A stretch of 50,100 bases of DNA from Anaeromassilibacillus sp. An172 (lineage in GTDB: Bacteria; Bacillota; Clostridia; Oscillospirales; Acutalibacteraceae): contig NZ_NFKS01000024.1 of assembly GCF_002160515.1 (NCBI RefSeq), positions 1-50,100 of the forward strand, in the 5' to 3' direction. Positions 26,971-36,349 of the stretch are shown piece after piece. The position numbers and the translations under genes are program-made. Below the pieces are notes generated by a model, which saw nothing but the letters and a program-made list of their open reading frames with translations, did not search any database and had not been told where the DNA came from. How positions within the stretch are numbered: position 1 is the stretch's first letter; the number at the start of each line of letters is the position of its first letter.

Positions 26971-27387
26971 TTGGCAGTAAAAAATAGGACAAAAACCACT
27001 GCTGATAAAAAGGATAATCTTTCCGGAACTGTAAAGGAATCCTCCGCTTCCAAAACATACGGTAAGCCGGAGCTTAAAGAAATAAAAAAACCGGAAAAGA
27101 AAAAGATCAATAAAATTGGTCTTACAATAAAATTAGCACTTGTTGTTTTTGCGGTTTATGCCGTAGTAACACTTTTGAATCAGCATATTGAGATTCTTGA
27201 AAAACAGCAGACTCTCAGCGACCTTGAAACCGATATTATGGTTCAGGAAATCAAAATTGAGGAAATTCAAAATGTGAAAAATTACAGTGACGAGGAAAAC
27301 GCCGAATACATGGAGCAAATCGCCAGAAGCGAATTGGACTATGTTAAAAACGGCGAAAGAGTTTTTGTAAATGTTACAGGTTCATAA
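26971..27387 (+). CDS. divIC: Septum formation initiator DivIC/FtsB
   Basis: 138 residues: a Lys-rich cytoplasmic N-terminus (1-50), one membrane segment (about 52-70), then an extracellular coiled coil (LLNQHIEILEKQQTLSDLETDIMVQEIKIEEIQNVKN) and a short C-terminal domain ending MEQIARSELDYVKNGERVFVN. This is the FtsB/DivIC layout; it joins FtsL and DivIB in the divisome. It starts at TTG behind an AGGTGAAG site. Confidence 0.9.
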   Translation: MAVKNRTKTTADKKDNLSGTVKESSASKTYGKPELKEIKKPEKKKINKIGLTIKLALVVFAVYAVVTLLNQHIEILEKQQTLSDLETDIMVQEIKIEEIQNVKNYSDEENAEYMEQIARSELDYVKNGERVFVNVTGS

Positions 27388-27441
27388 AATAATCTGTTAT
27401 ATAAATAAGGATTTTTAAAAACATAAGGGGTATTTTAATTT

Positions 27442-27897
27442 ATGGCAATTGAAGTTGGCAGCATATTAGAAGGCAAAGTTTCTGGAATTACTAAGTTTGG
27501 CGCATTTGTTGATTTGCCGGACGGTACAACAGGTATGGTTCACATATCAGAAGTAGCTTCTACATATGTAAGTGAAATCAGAGACTTTGTAAAGGAAAAT
27601 CAGGTTGTAAAGGTAAAGGTTCTTTCTCTTGGAGAAAAAGGAAAGGTAAGTCTTTCAATGAAGCAGGCAGTTGAACAGAAAAAACCTGCAAAGAGAAAGC
27701 CACGAGAGGCGGCAGCTCCTGTAACATCACCGGGAAATTTTGAATGGCAGCCCTCAAGAAGATCTGATGGTCCGGTAAGCTTTGAAGATATGATGTCAAA
27801 ATTTAAACAGACAAGCGAGGACAAGATGTCCGACCTTAAACGAGCCGGAGAAAGCCGTGGCTACAGCCGCAGAGGCAATGGCAACGGCAGAAGATAA
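27442..27897 (+). CDS. yabR: S1-domain RNA-binding protein (YabR-like)
   Basis: 151 residues: an N-terminal S1 OB fold (EVGSILEGKVSGITKFGAFVDLPDGTTGMVHISEVASTYV... through VKVKVLSLGEKGKVSLSMKQA, about 4-72) and a basic, low-complexity tail rich in R, G and N (RKPREAAAPVT...; SRGYSRRGNGNGRR). Sequence and position after divIC match YabR. Probably binds RNA or ribosomes; targets unknown. Confidence 0.9.
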   Translation: MAIEVGSILEGKVSGITKFGAFVDLPDGTTGMVHISEVASTYVSEIRDFVKENQVVKVKVLSLGEKGKVSLSMKQAVEQKKPAKRKPREAAAPVTSPGNFEWQPSRRSDGPVSFEDMMSKFKQTSEDKMSDLKRAGESRGYSRRGNGNGRR

Positions 27898-27958
27898 AAA
27901 ATAAATAATGTAAAAATAAGATCTTGGATTTTTTAAGGTCTTAAAAGGAGGCATTGTT

Positions 27959-28498
27959 ATGAAGATTACTTACACAGCAAGAAAAGTTACACTCAGAGAT
28001 AATTTCAAAGAGAGGGTAGAAAAGAAGCTTTCAAAATTCCAGAAGATTTTTTCCGAGGATGCAGAAGCAAGCGTTGTTGTGACGGTTGAGAAAAATCGTC
28101 AGACTGTTGAAATCACAATCAGAGATAACGGTATGATTTATCGTGTTGAGAATTCACAGGCTGAGATGAACAATGCCTTAGATACAGTAACAGATATGTT
28201 GTCAAGGCAGTTAAGAAAAAACAAGACGAAACTCAGCCGCAGGTTGAGAGAAGGTTCAATCGACGACCTTGTTGTTGGAGATACTGCAGAACCTGAAGAC
28301 GTTGAGGACGATTATCATCTTGTTAGAAGAAAGATGGTTCCCGTTAAGCCAATTACTGTAGACGAGGCAATTCTTCAGATGAATATGATTGGTCACAAGT
28401 TCTATATGTTTGTAAATGCCGATACCAACGAAGCTAATGTTGTATATCAGCGTGAGGACGGCGCATACGGACTTTTGGAGCCAACCATCGAAGAATAA
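27959..28498 (+). CDS. hpf: Long-form ribosome hibernation promoting factor
   Basis: 179 residues: the N-terminal HPF/YfiA domain (MKITYTARKVTLRDNFKERVEKKLSKFQKIF, about 1-100) and the C-terminal dimerising domain (VRRKMVPVKPITVDEAILQMNMIGHKFYMFVNADTNEANVVYQREDGAYGLLEP). Long HPF makes inactive 100S ribosome dimers in stationary phase. AAAAGGAGG precedes the ATG. Confidence 0.95.
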   Translation: MKITYTARKVTLRDNFKERVEKKLSKFQKIFSEDAEASVVVTVEKNRQTVEITIRDNGMIYRVENSQAEMNNALDTVTDMLSRQLRKNKTKLSRRLREGSIDDLVVGDTAEPEDVEDDYHLVRRKMVPVKPITVDEAILQMNMIGHKFYMFVNADTNEANVVYQREDGAYGLLEPTIEE

Positions 28499-28504
28499 CA
28501 TTAC

Positions 28505-28519
28505 TGCCGCACAGCGGCA
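28505..28519 (+). terminator. Small GC hairpin after hpf
   Basis: TGCCGC-ACA-GCGGCA directly after the hpf stop, without a clear T-run. It may protect or end the transcript. The rest of the gap to 28709 holds a UUCG-type hairpin and a longer stem listed separately. Confidence 0.4.
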
Positions 28520-28637
28520 AGGTAAAAATTCGCTTTGTTTAATAGATATTCTGAGGTACAACGACTTAACGTGAATAAAAAAGCATTTGATGACGATACA
28601 GAAATAAATAAGCCTTCGGGCGGTTAAACAGAGAACA

Positions 28638-28666
28638 AAGGGTATCGGGATTTCCCGGTACCCTTA
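28638..28666 (+). terminator. Terminator-like hairpin upstream of the RNA methyltransferase gene
   Basis: AAGGGTATCGGGA and TCCCGGTACCCTT pair with one internal mismatch around a tight loop. Only TAATTG follows, then TGTTTTTA further on, so termination efficiency is uncertain. Confidence 0.45.
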
Positions 28667-28709
28667 ATTGTGGCTGTTTTTAAAAATATAAAAACGACAG
28701 GAGAATAAT

Positions 28710-29837
28710 ATGCCGAAATATACCTTTTCAGCGCCATGCCTTTTGGGAATAGAGGGTCTGGTTGGCAACGAGCTTAGATTTTTAGGGGCAGAGGAAGTTT
28801 CCCCGGAAAACGGCAGAGTAATTTTCAAAGGTGACTTTGAAATGATGGCGAGAGCAAATATCTGCTCAAGATATGCGGAGAGAATACAGATTCTCATGGG
28901 CGAATTTGAAGCTCTGTCCTTTGAAGAGCTTTTTCAGGGTGTAAAAGCCCTGCCATGGGAAAAATTTATATCAAAAACCGATGCTTTCCCGGTAAAGGGA
29001 AGAAGTTTAAGCTCTAAGCTTCACAGTATTCCGGATTGCCAGAAGATTATCAAAAAGGCGGTTGTGGAAAGATTAAAAGAAAAATACATGCTTCCATGGT
29101 TTGAGGAAACCGGAGCGGTTCATCAGATACAGTTTCTTATTCTCAAGGACAGAGTAAGCGTGATGATTGACACTTCCGGAGCAGGACTTCACAAACGTGG
29201 ATACAGAGAAAAGGCAAACGATGCGCCTATTAAAGAAACCCTTGCAGCAGCGTTGGCTGAAATATCCGGCGTCAGAAAAAATCATGTGGTTGCAGACCCA
29301 ATGTGCGGAAGCGGAACAATATTGATTGAAGCTGCTTTAAAGGCGAAAAATATCGCTCCGGGTATAAATAGGTATTTTGCCGCCGAAAAATGGAGTCAGA
29401 TTCCTTCCTATATATGGAAAGAGGAGAGGAAAAGAGCAAAGGAGTCAGAACGTGAGGACTGCACCTTTAGGGGCTACGGTTACGATATAGACAGAGAAGC
29501 TTTAAAAACTGCTTTGGAGAATGCTCAAAAAGCCGGCGTCGCAGATATGATTAAATTTGAATACGGCGACGTGAGAAAGTTTAGATGTCCTGAGGAACGC
29601 TGTACGGTTATAACAAACCCTCCATACGGTGAAAGACTTCTGGATTTGAAGAGTGCCGAAGAGCTTTACAAGGTGCTGGGAGAAAACTATAAACATACTC
29701 CGGATATACGATATACAGTTATAAGTCCTGATGATGACTTTGAAAAATGCTTCGGCAGAAAAGCCGATAAAAGAAGAAAGCTTTATAACGGAATGATAAA
29801 ATGCCAGGTTTATATGTATGGCGTTAAAAAGAAATAA
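28710..29837 (+). CDS. THUMP-domain class I SAM RNA methyltransferase (RlmL/YpsC-like)
   Basis: 375 residues. The N-terminal THUMP RNA-binding domain (about 1-155) is followed by a Rossmann methyltransferase with VADPMCGSGTILIEAALKAKNIAPG and the catalytic NPPYGERL motif used for N2-guanine or N6-adenine methylation. It resembles the N-terminal half of E. coli RlmL and B. subtilis YpsC, acting on 23S rRNA. The exact target base is not shown by sequence. Confidence 0.9.
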   Translation: MPKYTFSAPCLLGIEGLVGNELRFLGAEEVSPENGRVIFKGDFEMMARANICSRYAERIQILMGEFEALSFEELFQGVKALPWEKFISKTDAFPVKGRSLSSKLHSIPDCQKIIKKAVVERLKEKYMLPWFEETGAVHQIQFLILKDRVSVMIDTSGAGLHKRGYREKANDAPIKETLAAALAEISGVRKNHVVADPMCGSGTILIEAALKAKNIAPGINRYFAAEKWSQIPSYIWKEERKRAKESEREDCTFRGYGYDIDREALKTALENAQKAGVADMIKFEYGDVRKFRCPEERCTVITNPPYGERLLDLKSAEELYKVLGENYKHTPDIRYTVISPDDDFEKCFGRKADKRRKLYNGMIKCQVYMYGVKKK

Positions 29838-29875
29838 GCTTTAATTTTATGTACAAAATTTGCGGGTGATGAAAA

Positions 29876-30592
29876 TTGAGTTCTTACAAAGATGTATTTA
29901 AGGTTGCCTTCCCCAAGACAATACCCATATTATTCGGGTATCTTTTTCTTGGATGTGGTTTCGGTGTGCTTTTGGCAAAAAGCGGATATCACTTTTTGTG
30001 GACAACCTTTACGGCGAGTACGGTCTATTCCGGCTCAATGCAGTATGTAGCGGTTGATTTGCTGAATAAGCCATTCAGTATTTTCAACGCTGTGATAATG
30101 ACCTTGGCGGTAAATATAAGGCATGTGTTTTATGGTCTGTCCCTTATTGAAAAATATAAGGGAATAGGGGTGAAAAAAATATACTGCATGTTCGGTTTGA
30201 CAGATGAAACCTATTCTCTTGTGTGTTCTCAATACGTTCCCGAATATATAGATAAAGGCAGATATTATTTCGTGACCACACTTCTCAACCACTGTTATTG
30301 GATTACCGGCTGTACTGTTGGAGGAATTATAGGACAGTTTGTAGAGTTTAATGCAAAGGGCATAGACTTTGTTATGACGGCTCTCTTTGTGGTTATTTTT
30401 CTTGAGCAGTGGGAAAGCACAAAGGAACACAGTCCGGCGCTTATCGGTGTGGGATGCACAGCTTTGTGTCTTATAATTTTTAAAAGCTTTTTGCCGCTTT
30501 TATCTACATATTTCCTTATTCCTGCTATGATATGCATATTTACAGCGCTGACAGTGTTCAGAGCGCCTCTTGAAAGGAGGCTTTCCAGATGA
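29876..30592 (+). CDS. azlC: AzlC family branched-chain amino acid export permease
   Basis: 238 residues, multi-membrane, with family features FKVAFPKTIPILFGYLFLGCGFGVLLAKSG, TASTVYSGSMQYVAVDLL and NIRHVFYGLSLIEKY. AzlC and AzlD form a two-part exporter of branched-chain or analog amino acids. A TTG start follows GGGTGATGAAAA; the nearby ATG at 29869 is out of frame. It overlaps azlD by ATGA. Confidence 0.9.
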   Translation: MSSYKDVFKVAFPKTIPILFGYLFLGCGFGVLLAKSGYHFLWTTFTASTVYSGSMQYVAVDLLNKPFSIFNAVIMTLAVNIRHVFYGLSLIEKYKGIGVKKIYCMFGLTDETYSLVCSQYVPEYIDKGRYYFVTTLLNHCYWITGCTVGGIIGQFVEFNAKGIDFVMTALFVVIFLEQWESTKEHSPALIGVGCTALCLIIFKSFLPLLSTYFLIPAMICIFTALTVFRAPLERRLSR

Positions 30593-30924
30593 CCCAGACT
30601 GCTGTTCAGTCCGTAATAACTCTTTTGATTATTGCGGCAGTTACATTTGTTTTGAGAGCCTTGCCTTTCATGCTTTTCAGAGGGAGCAAACCGGTTCCTC
30701 CGTTTATATCATATCTTGGAAAGGTTTTACCCTTTGCGGTAATCGGTATGCTTGTGGTTTACTGCTTAAAAGATGTTTCTTTTGTTTCAGGAACATACGG
30801 TTTGCCCGAGCTTATAGCTATAGTGGTTATAGTAATACTCCATAAATGGAAACACAATCTCCTCCTGTCAGTAGGCGGAGGAACTGTACTCTATATGCTT
30901 TTGGTGCAGTTTGTTTTTATATGA
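30589..30924 (+). CDS. azlD: AzlD small subunit of the amino acid exporter
   Basis: 111 residues with four hydrophobic segments and the motif VTFVLRALPFMLFRG...ISYLGKVLPFAVIGMLVVYCLKD. It is the standard AzlD partner, translationally coupled to azlC, and ends at a good terminator. Confidence 0.9.
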   Translation: MTQTAVQSVITLLIIAAVTFVLRALPFMLFRGSKPVPPFISYLGKVLPFAVIGMLVVYCLKDVSFVSGTYGLPELIAIVVIVILHKWKHNLLLSVGGGTVLYMLLVQFVFI

Positions 30925-30931
30925 GATTTTA

Positions 30932-30965
30932 AGACAATTATCCCTTTTGGATAGTTGTCTTTTTT
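30932..30965 (+). terminator. Terminator of azlCD
   Basis: AGACAATTATCC pairs with GGATAGTTGTCT (one G-T type pair), loop CTTTT, followed by a run of six Ts. Confidence 0.85.
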
Positions 30966-30993
30966 CATAACCGGACACGGAAATCCGCTAAGG

Positions 30994-31022
30994 TTGACAA
31001 AAACTTTCTTATTGGTTAATAT
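30994..31022 (+). promoter_or_regulatory. Promoter of the substrate-binding protein gene
   Basis: Consensus TTGACA, 17 bases, then TAATAT, about 50 bases ahead of the ATG at 31073. Confidence 0.6.
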
Positions 31023-31072
31023 ATAGGTAGTCGTGTAAATCTGCGGCAAATTATTTTGTAAGGAATGATTAC

Positions 31073-32170
31073 ATGTTTGTACTTAATGATTACATGAAAA
31101 AGAACCTTAGATTTATCATACCGGTTGCAGCTTTAATCGTGCTGGCAATAATTTTTGGAATAATGTATATTGTAAACAATAACTCAGATCAAGATAATAC
31201 TGATACTACCGAACCTGTTTCCACTGAACCACAGACAACAATGACAGCTACCGAAGAGTTGAGTCAGTATAAAATAGGAATAATGCAGTTTGACGATTCT
31301 CAGGAATACAGCGACGTATACGATGAGTTTGTGTTGGCTATGGAACACAGAGGTTTTACCGAGGGCGTAAATGTAGAGTATGTTTATATGAACGCAGAGG
31401 GTGACAGCGAAAAGTGTTCAGATATGGCTCAAAGCATTGTAGACAGCGGCGTTGATTTGATATTTGCTATTTCCGAAGAAAACGCAGTTGCAGCGTACAA
31501 TGCCACAAAGGATATCCCGATAGTTTTCGGCGCTGTAAATGACCCGGAGGAAGCAGAGCTTATTGACACCAATGAAGCGCCCGGAGCCAATGTTACCGGA
31601 GTATCTGATTATTCACCGAGTATTGAACAGATAGATTTAATAAAAACAGTTTTCCCGGAAGCAAAAACAGTGGGTGCTGTATATGATGAGTTAAACGAAA
31701 GCTCAGTTACACAGATTTCTCTGGCAGAAACACAGGCACAGACAAATGAAATGACATTTGACAAATATCCTGTAAATGATACCACTGACTTTGATTCATA
31801 TATAACTGATATGATTGAAAAGGTGGATGTTATATATCTGCCGTACGATGAACTTCTGATAGATAATATAGATAAAATAACCGCTGTAGCCTACGAGCAC
31901 GGAATTCCTGTTGTGGGCGGCAATGAAGAGATGGTTCAAAAGGGCTGTACAATCGCATACGGAATTGATTATGCGGATGTAGGTAAGCAGTCTGCGCTTA
32001 TGGCGGTGGAAATTCTTCAAAATGACGGAACACCTGCTGAGATGCCGGTAAGATACTTAAACGAGCTTATTCTCTATGTGAATACGGAAGCAAAAGAAAA
32101 ACTTGGCTTTGAGCTTGACGAAACACTTCAAAATAAAGCTGTTTTATTGCCTGAGAAAAGCGAAGAATAA
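31073..32170 (+). CDS. ABC-type substrate-binding protein (ABC_sub_bind family), membrane anchored
   Basis: 365 residues: a short cytoplasmic start, one hydrophobic segment (about 14-35) with no lipobox cysteine, a Thr/Glu-rich linker (about 40-65), then a two-lobed periplasmic-binding fold beginning YKIGIMQFDDSQEYSDVYDEF with LIFAISEENAVAAYNATKDIPIVFGAV. It matches the TrpX-like ABC_sub_bind family, possibly for aromatic amino acids. No permease or ATPase gene is adjacent, so the partner lies elsewhere or it acts alone. Confidence 0.82.
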   Translation: MFVLNDYMKKNLRFIIPVAALIVLAIIFGIMYIVNNNSDQDNTDTTEPVSTEPQTTMTATEELSQYKIGIMQFDDSQEYSDVYDEFVLAMEHRGFTEGVNVEYVYMNAEGDSEKCSDMAQSIVDSGVDLIFAISEENAVAAYNATKDIPIVFGAVNDPEEAELIDTNEAPGANVTGVSDYSPSIEQIDLIKTVFPEAKTVGAVYDELNESSVTQISLAETQAQTNEMTFDKYPVNDTTDFDSYITDMIEKVDVIYLPYDELLIDNIDKITAVAYEHGIPVVGGNEEMVQKGCTIAYGIDYADVGKQSALMAVEILQNDGTPAEMPVRYLNELILYVNTEAKEKLGFELDETLQNKAVLLPEKSEE

Positions 32171-32192
32171 AAGACAAAAGAATAATTTAGAA

Positions 32193-32227
32193 AAAGCAGG
32201 AGTATATTTTTATTTCCTGCTTTTTTT
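32193..32227 (+). terminator. Terminator after the substrate-binding protein gene
   Basis: AAAGCAGGA pairs with TCCTGCTTT around a 13-base loop and is followed by Ts. Confidence 0.8.
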
Positions 32228-32301
32228 GTGTTTGTAAAGGATATGACAATGTGTCAGTTTTATGAAATTTAAAAAATTTCCCTTTAAAGGTCAAAATACA
32301 C

Positions 32302-32330
32302 TTGATTTTTTCAAAGATATGGTATAAAAT
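32302..32330 (+). promoter_or_regulatory. groESL promoter
   Basis: TTGATT, 17 bases, TAAAAT; the transcription start would fall at the left edge of the CIRCE operator. Confidence 0.65.
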
Positions 32331-32334
32331 ATAC

Positions 32335-32681
<347 letters not shown>

Positions 32682-32696
32682 TTAAAAAGATAATAA

Positions 32697-34355
<1,659 letters not shown>

Positions 34356-34390
34356 TAAAAAGTTTACTCCTTTAGAATATCTTAATATAT

Positions 34391-34426
34391 GTACAGCAAA
34401 GGCTTCGGCTTTTGCTGTACTTTTTT
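34391..34426 (+). terminator. Strong terminator after groEL
   Basis: GTACAGCAAAGGC pairs with GCTTTTGCTGTAC (one G-T pair) around a TTCG tetraloop, then six Ts. Confidence 0.92.
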
Positions 34427-34468
34427 GTTTTGTGTGATATAATTGACTTATGAAACGGAGTGATAGTA

Positions 34469-34864
34469 GTGATTAAAAAAGATAAAAAATCAATTTGTGA
34501 AATTATCAGTATTTCTGTTATGGCTGTGTTTGCTGTAATATCATTTTTTATTCTTCCGTATAATATCGCCATACAGTGGAACGGCACTCAGGCAAGCTCA
34601 TACGGAAGTAAATGGTTTATCTTTTTACCTGTAGTAATTGGTTTAATGCTTATTCCGTTAATGAATTATTTTGAAAACAGATTTATGACTTTCTCAACGA
34701 TTGTTCTTTTTACACTTCTTATAGTGTTGTTTACATGTCAGATTTATATGGTTGTGTTTTCTTTTTATCCTAATATTCAAATACCTATAAGTGTTCCCAT
34801 AATTATAGAGGCTGTTTTAGGTGTCGTTGCGTGTGGTATTTATGCATTGAAAAAGAGAGGTTAA
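34469..34864 (+). CDS. DUF1648 membrane protein
   Basis: About 131 residues with four hydrophobic segments. The stretch YNIAIQWNGTQASSYGSKWFIFLPVVIGLMLIPLMNYF fits the DUF1648 pattern seen in SdpI-type immunity and related membrane proteins, but the DUF alone does not establish immunity. GTG 34469, eight bases after CGGAG, is preferred over 34460. The S66 peptidase gene follows within three bases, so they are likely cotranscribed. Confidence 0.7.
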   Translation: MIKKDKKSICEIISISVMAVFAVISFFILPYNIAIQWNGTQASSYGSKWFIFLPVVIGLMLIPLMNYFENRFMTFSTIVLFTLLIVLFTCQIYMVVFSFYPNIQIPISVPIIIEAVLGVVACGIYALKKRG

Positions 34865-34867
34865 ATT

Positions 34868-35728
34868 ATGCAGAGAATAAGAAAAGCCGCCCTTGTGTGC
34901 TGTTCAAATCCCATTTCAACAGATAGAAAAAATGAGATAGAAAAATTAAAAAACATATTGCAGACAATAGGAATAGAAACAGCGGAAAGTCCCTGCATAT
35001 TTTCAGATGATGTTTTGTCATTTTTAAAAACAGAAAAAAACAGGGCAGATGCACTTTTAAATTTTTATAAGGATAAAACAGTTGACGCCATATTCGACAT
35101 ATCAGGGGGAGATTTATCAAATACAATTTTAAATTACTTGGATTTTGATATTATAAAAAATAACCCTAAGCCATTTTTTGGTTACAGTGATCTTACAGCC
35201 CTTATAAACGCCCTGTACAGCAAAACTTCAGCAAGCTCATTCCTGTATCAAATAAGAAATATAATCAAGCACAGCGGCTCAGAAAGCCCTTTACAAAGGT
35301 TTAATGACTTTAATAAGAGTATAAGCGATGATTTTCTGAATTTTAAATACAGGTTTTTAAGGGGAGAAAGCTTTTCAGGCATTTTGATAGGCGGAAATAT
35401 AAGGTGCTTTTTAAAACTGGCGGGAACGGAGTTTTTTCCTGACCTAAGCGGAAAGGTTCTCCTTTTGGAAAGCCTTGGAGGGGATGTTCCAAAAATCACT
35501 TCCATGTTTGCACAGCTTAAAAGCTTAAAATCTTTTGAAAAAGTAAACGGAGTAATACTTGGAACATTCACACAGCTTGAAAAGGAACAGGAAACAAAAG
35601 CCATAGAGGAAATAGCATTGCATTTTATTGATGAAAAGACACCTGTTGTCAAAACCGAAGAAATAGGTCACAGCCCATTTTCAAAGGCAGTAAAGATTGG
35701 AGAAAAAATTGAAATAATAAAAAGATAA
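34868..35728 (+). CDS. S66 family peptidase (LD-carboxypeptidase/MccF-like)
   Basis: 286 residues. The catalytic Ser lies in the nucleophile elbow FFGYSDLTALINAL, the Glu in VLLLESLGGDVPKI, and the His in EEIGHSPFSKAVKIGEK, the Ser-Glu-His triad of S66. An aspartate-rich AIFDISGGDLSNTIL precedes it. No signal peptide, so cytoplasmic. Roles known in the family are muropeptide recycling (LdcA) and cleavage of microcin-type toxic peptides (MccF); which applies is open. Confidence 0.88.
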   Translation: MQRIRKAALVCCSNPISTDRKNEIEKLKNILQTIGIETAESPCIFSDDVLSFLKTEKNRADALLNFYKDKTVDAIFDISGGDLSNTILNYLDFDIIKNNPKPFFGYSDLTALINALYSKTSASSFLYQIRNIIKHSGSESPLQRFNDFNKSISDDFLNFKYRFLRGESFSGILIGGNIRCFLKLAGTEFFPDLSGKVLLLESLGGDVPKITSMFAQLKSLKSFEKVNGVILGTFTQLEKEQETKAIEEIALHFIDEKTPVVKTEEIGHSPFSKAVKIGEKIEIIKR

Positions 35729-35733
35729 AAATT

Positions 35734-35775
35734 ATCCAGCCGTCGGACAAACAAAGCCGACGGCTGGATTTATTA
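35734..35775 (+). terminator. Terminator after the S66 peptidase gene
   Basis: ATCCAGCCGTCGG and CCGACGGCTGGAT form a perfect 13-bp stem with a 10-base loop; the following TTATTATA is a modest T-rich tail. Confidence 0.75.
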
Positions 35776-36349
35776 TATAGTTGATTATACCTTAATGTGA
35801 AATTTATTAAAAAATATCGAATATTGAAAAAATAAATGAAATATTGAAAGAAGAAGAGCTGCATATATGCTAAAATAAATTTATAGAAAAATTGTTATTT
35901 CATTTTTTATAACTGCAAAGAGAAAAATAAATAACGATAGGAGTGGTGTTTGGAAAAAATATAAAAAAGAAACGGATAGGATATGGCCTTAAACTCAATT
36001 TACTAATAAATAATAATACACTTGAAAAATATAATATATACGAAAATATATTTTAAATAATAATTATAATAATTTTATGAAAATTGATGAGAAGGGCATA
36101 TTTTTAAAATCCGATAAAGGGAGGTAGTTTTTGATATAAGCGAATAATTAACAGAGATTTAGCTGTAATGCTATCGGCTATGATTGTGCAGCAAAACAAT
36201 TTTGGAAATATTATTATGTAAGCTTATCGTTGATTAAGAGAAGATGAATGACAATATTAGTTTATAATTGTGTGATAATATCCTTATTTTGCTAACAATA
36301 AATCTAATTTTATTTATAAATTATTTGTATACCTTAATAGGAGGAAAAA
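35776..36349 (+). other. Long AT-rich non-coding region upstream of the dockerin gene
   Basis: About 570 bases with no gene I can support. It is markedly AT rich with scattered short inverted repeats, and ends in the AGGAGG ribosome site of the next gene. An open frame at 35946-36056 (36 codons) has AGGAG only two bases before its GTG and is not convincing. No riboswitch class is recognisable. The length suggests a long 5' leader or a sparse regulatory region for the secreted protein. Confidence 0.5.

Noticed and set aside
34469-35728. Toxin-immunity pair from the DUF1648 protein and S66 peptidase
   Set aside because: Both families include immunity proteins (SdpI-like, MccF-like) but no toxin or peptide precursor gene is nearby and the DUF1648 match alone is too weak.
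35946-36056. 36-codon open frame in the gap before the dockerin gene
   Set aside because: Its GTG is only two bases from AGGAG and the composition is that of the AT-rich background (many K, N, I); no coding signal.
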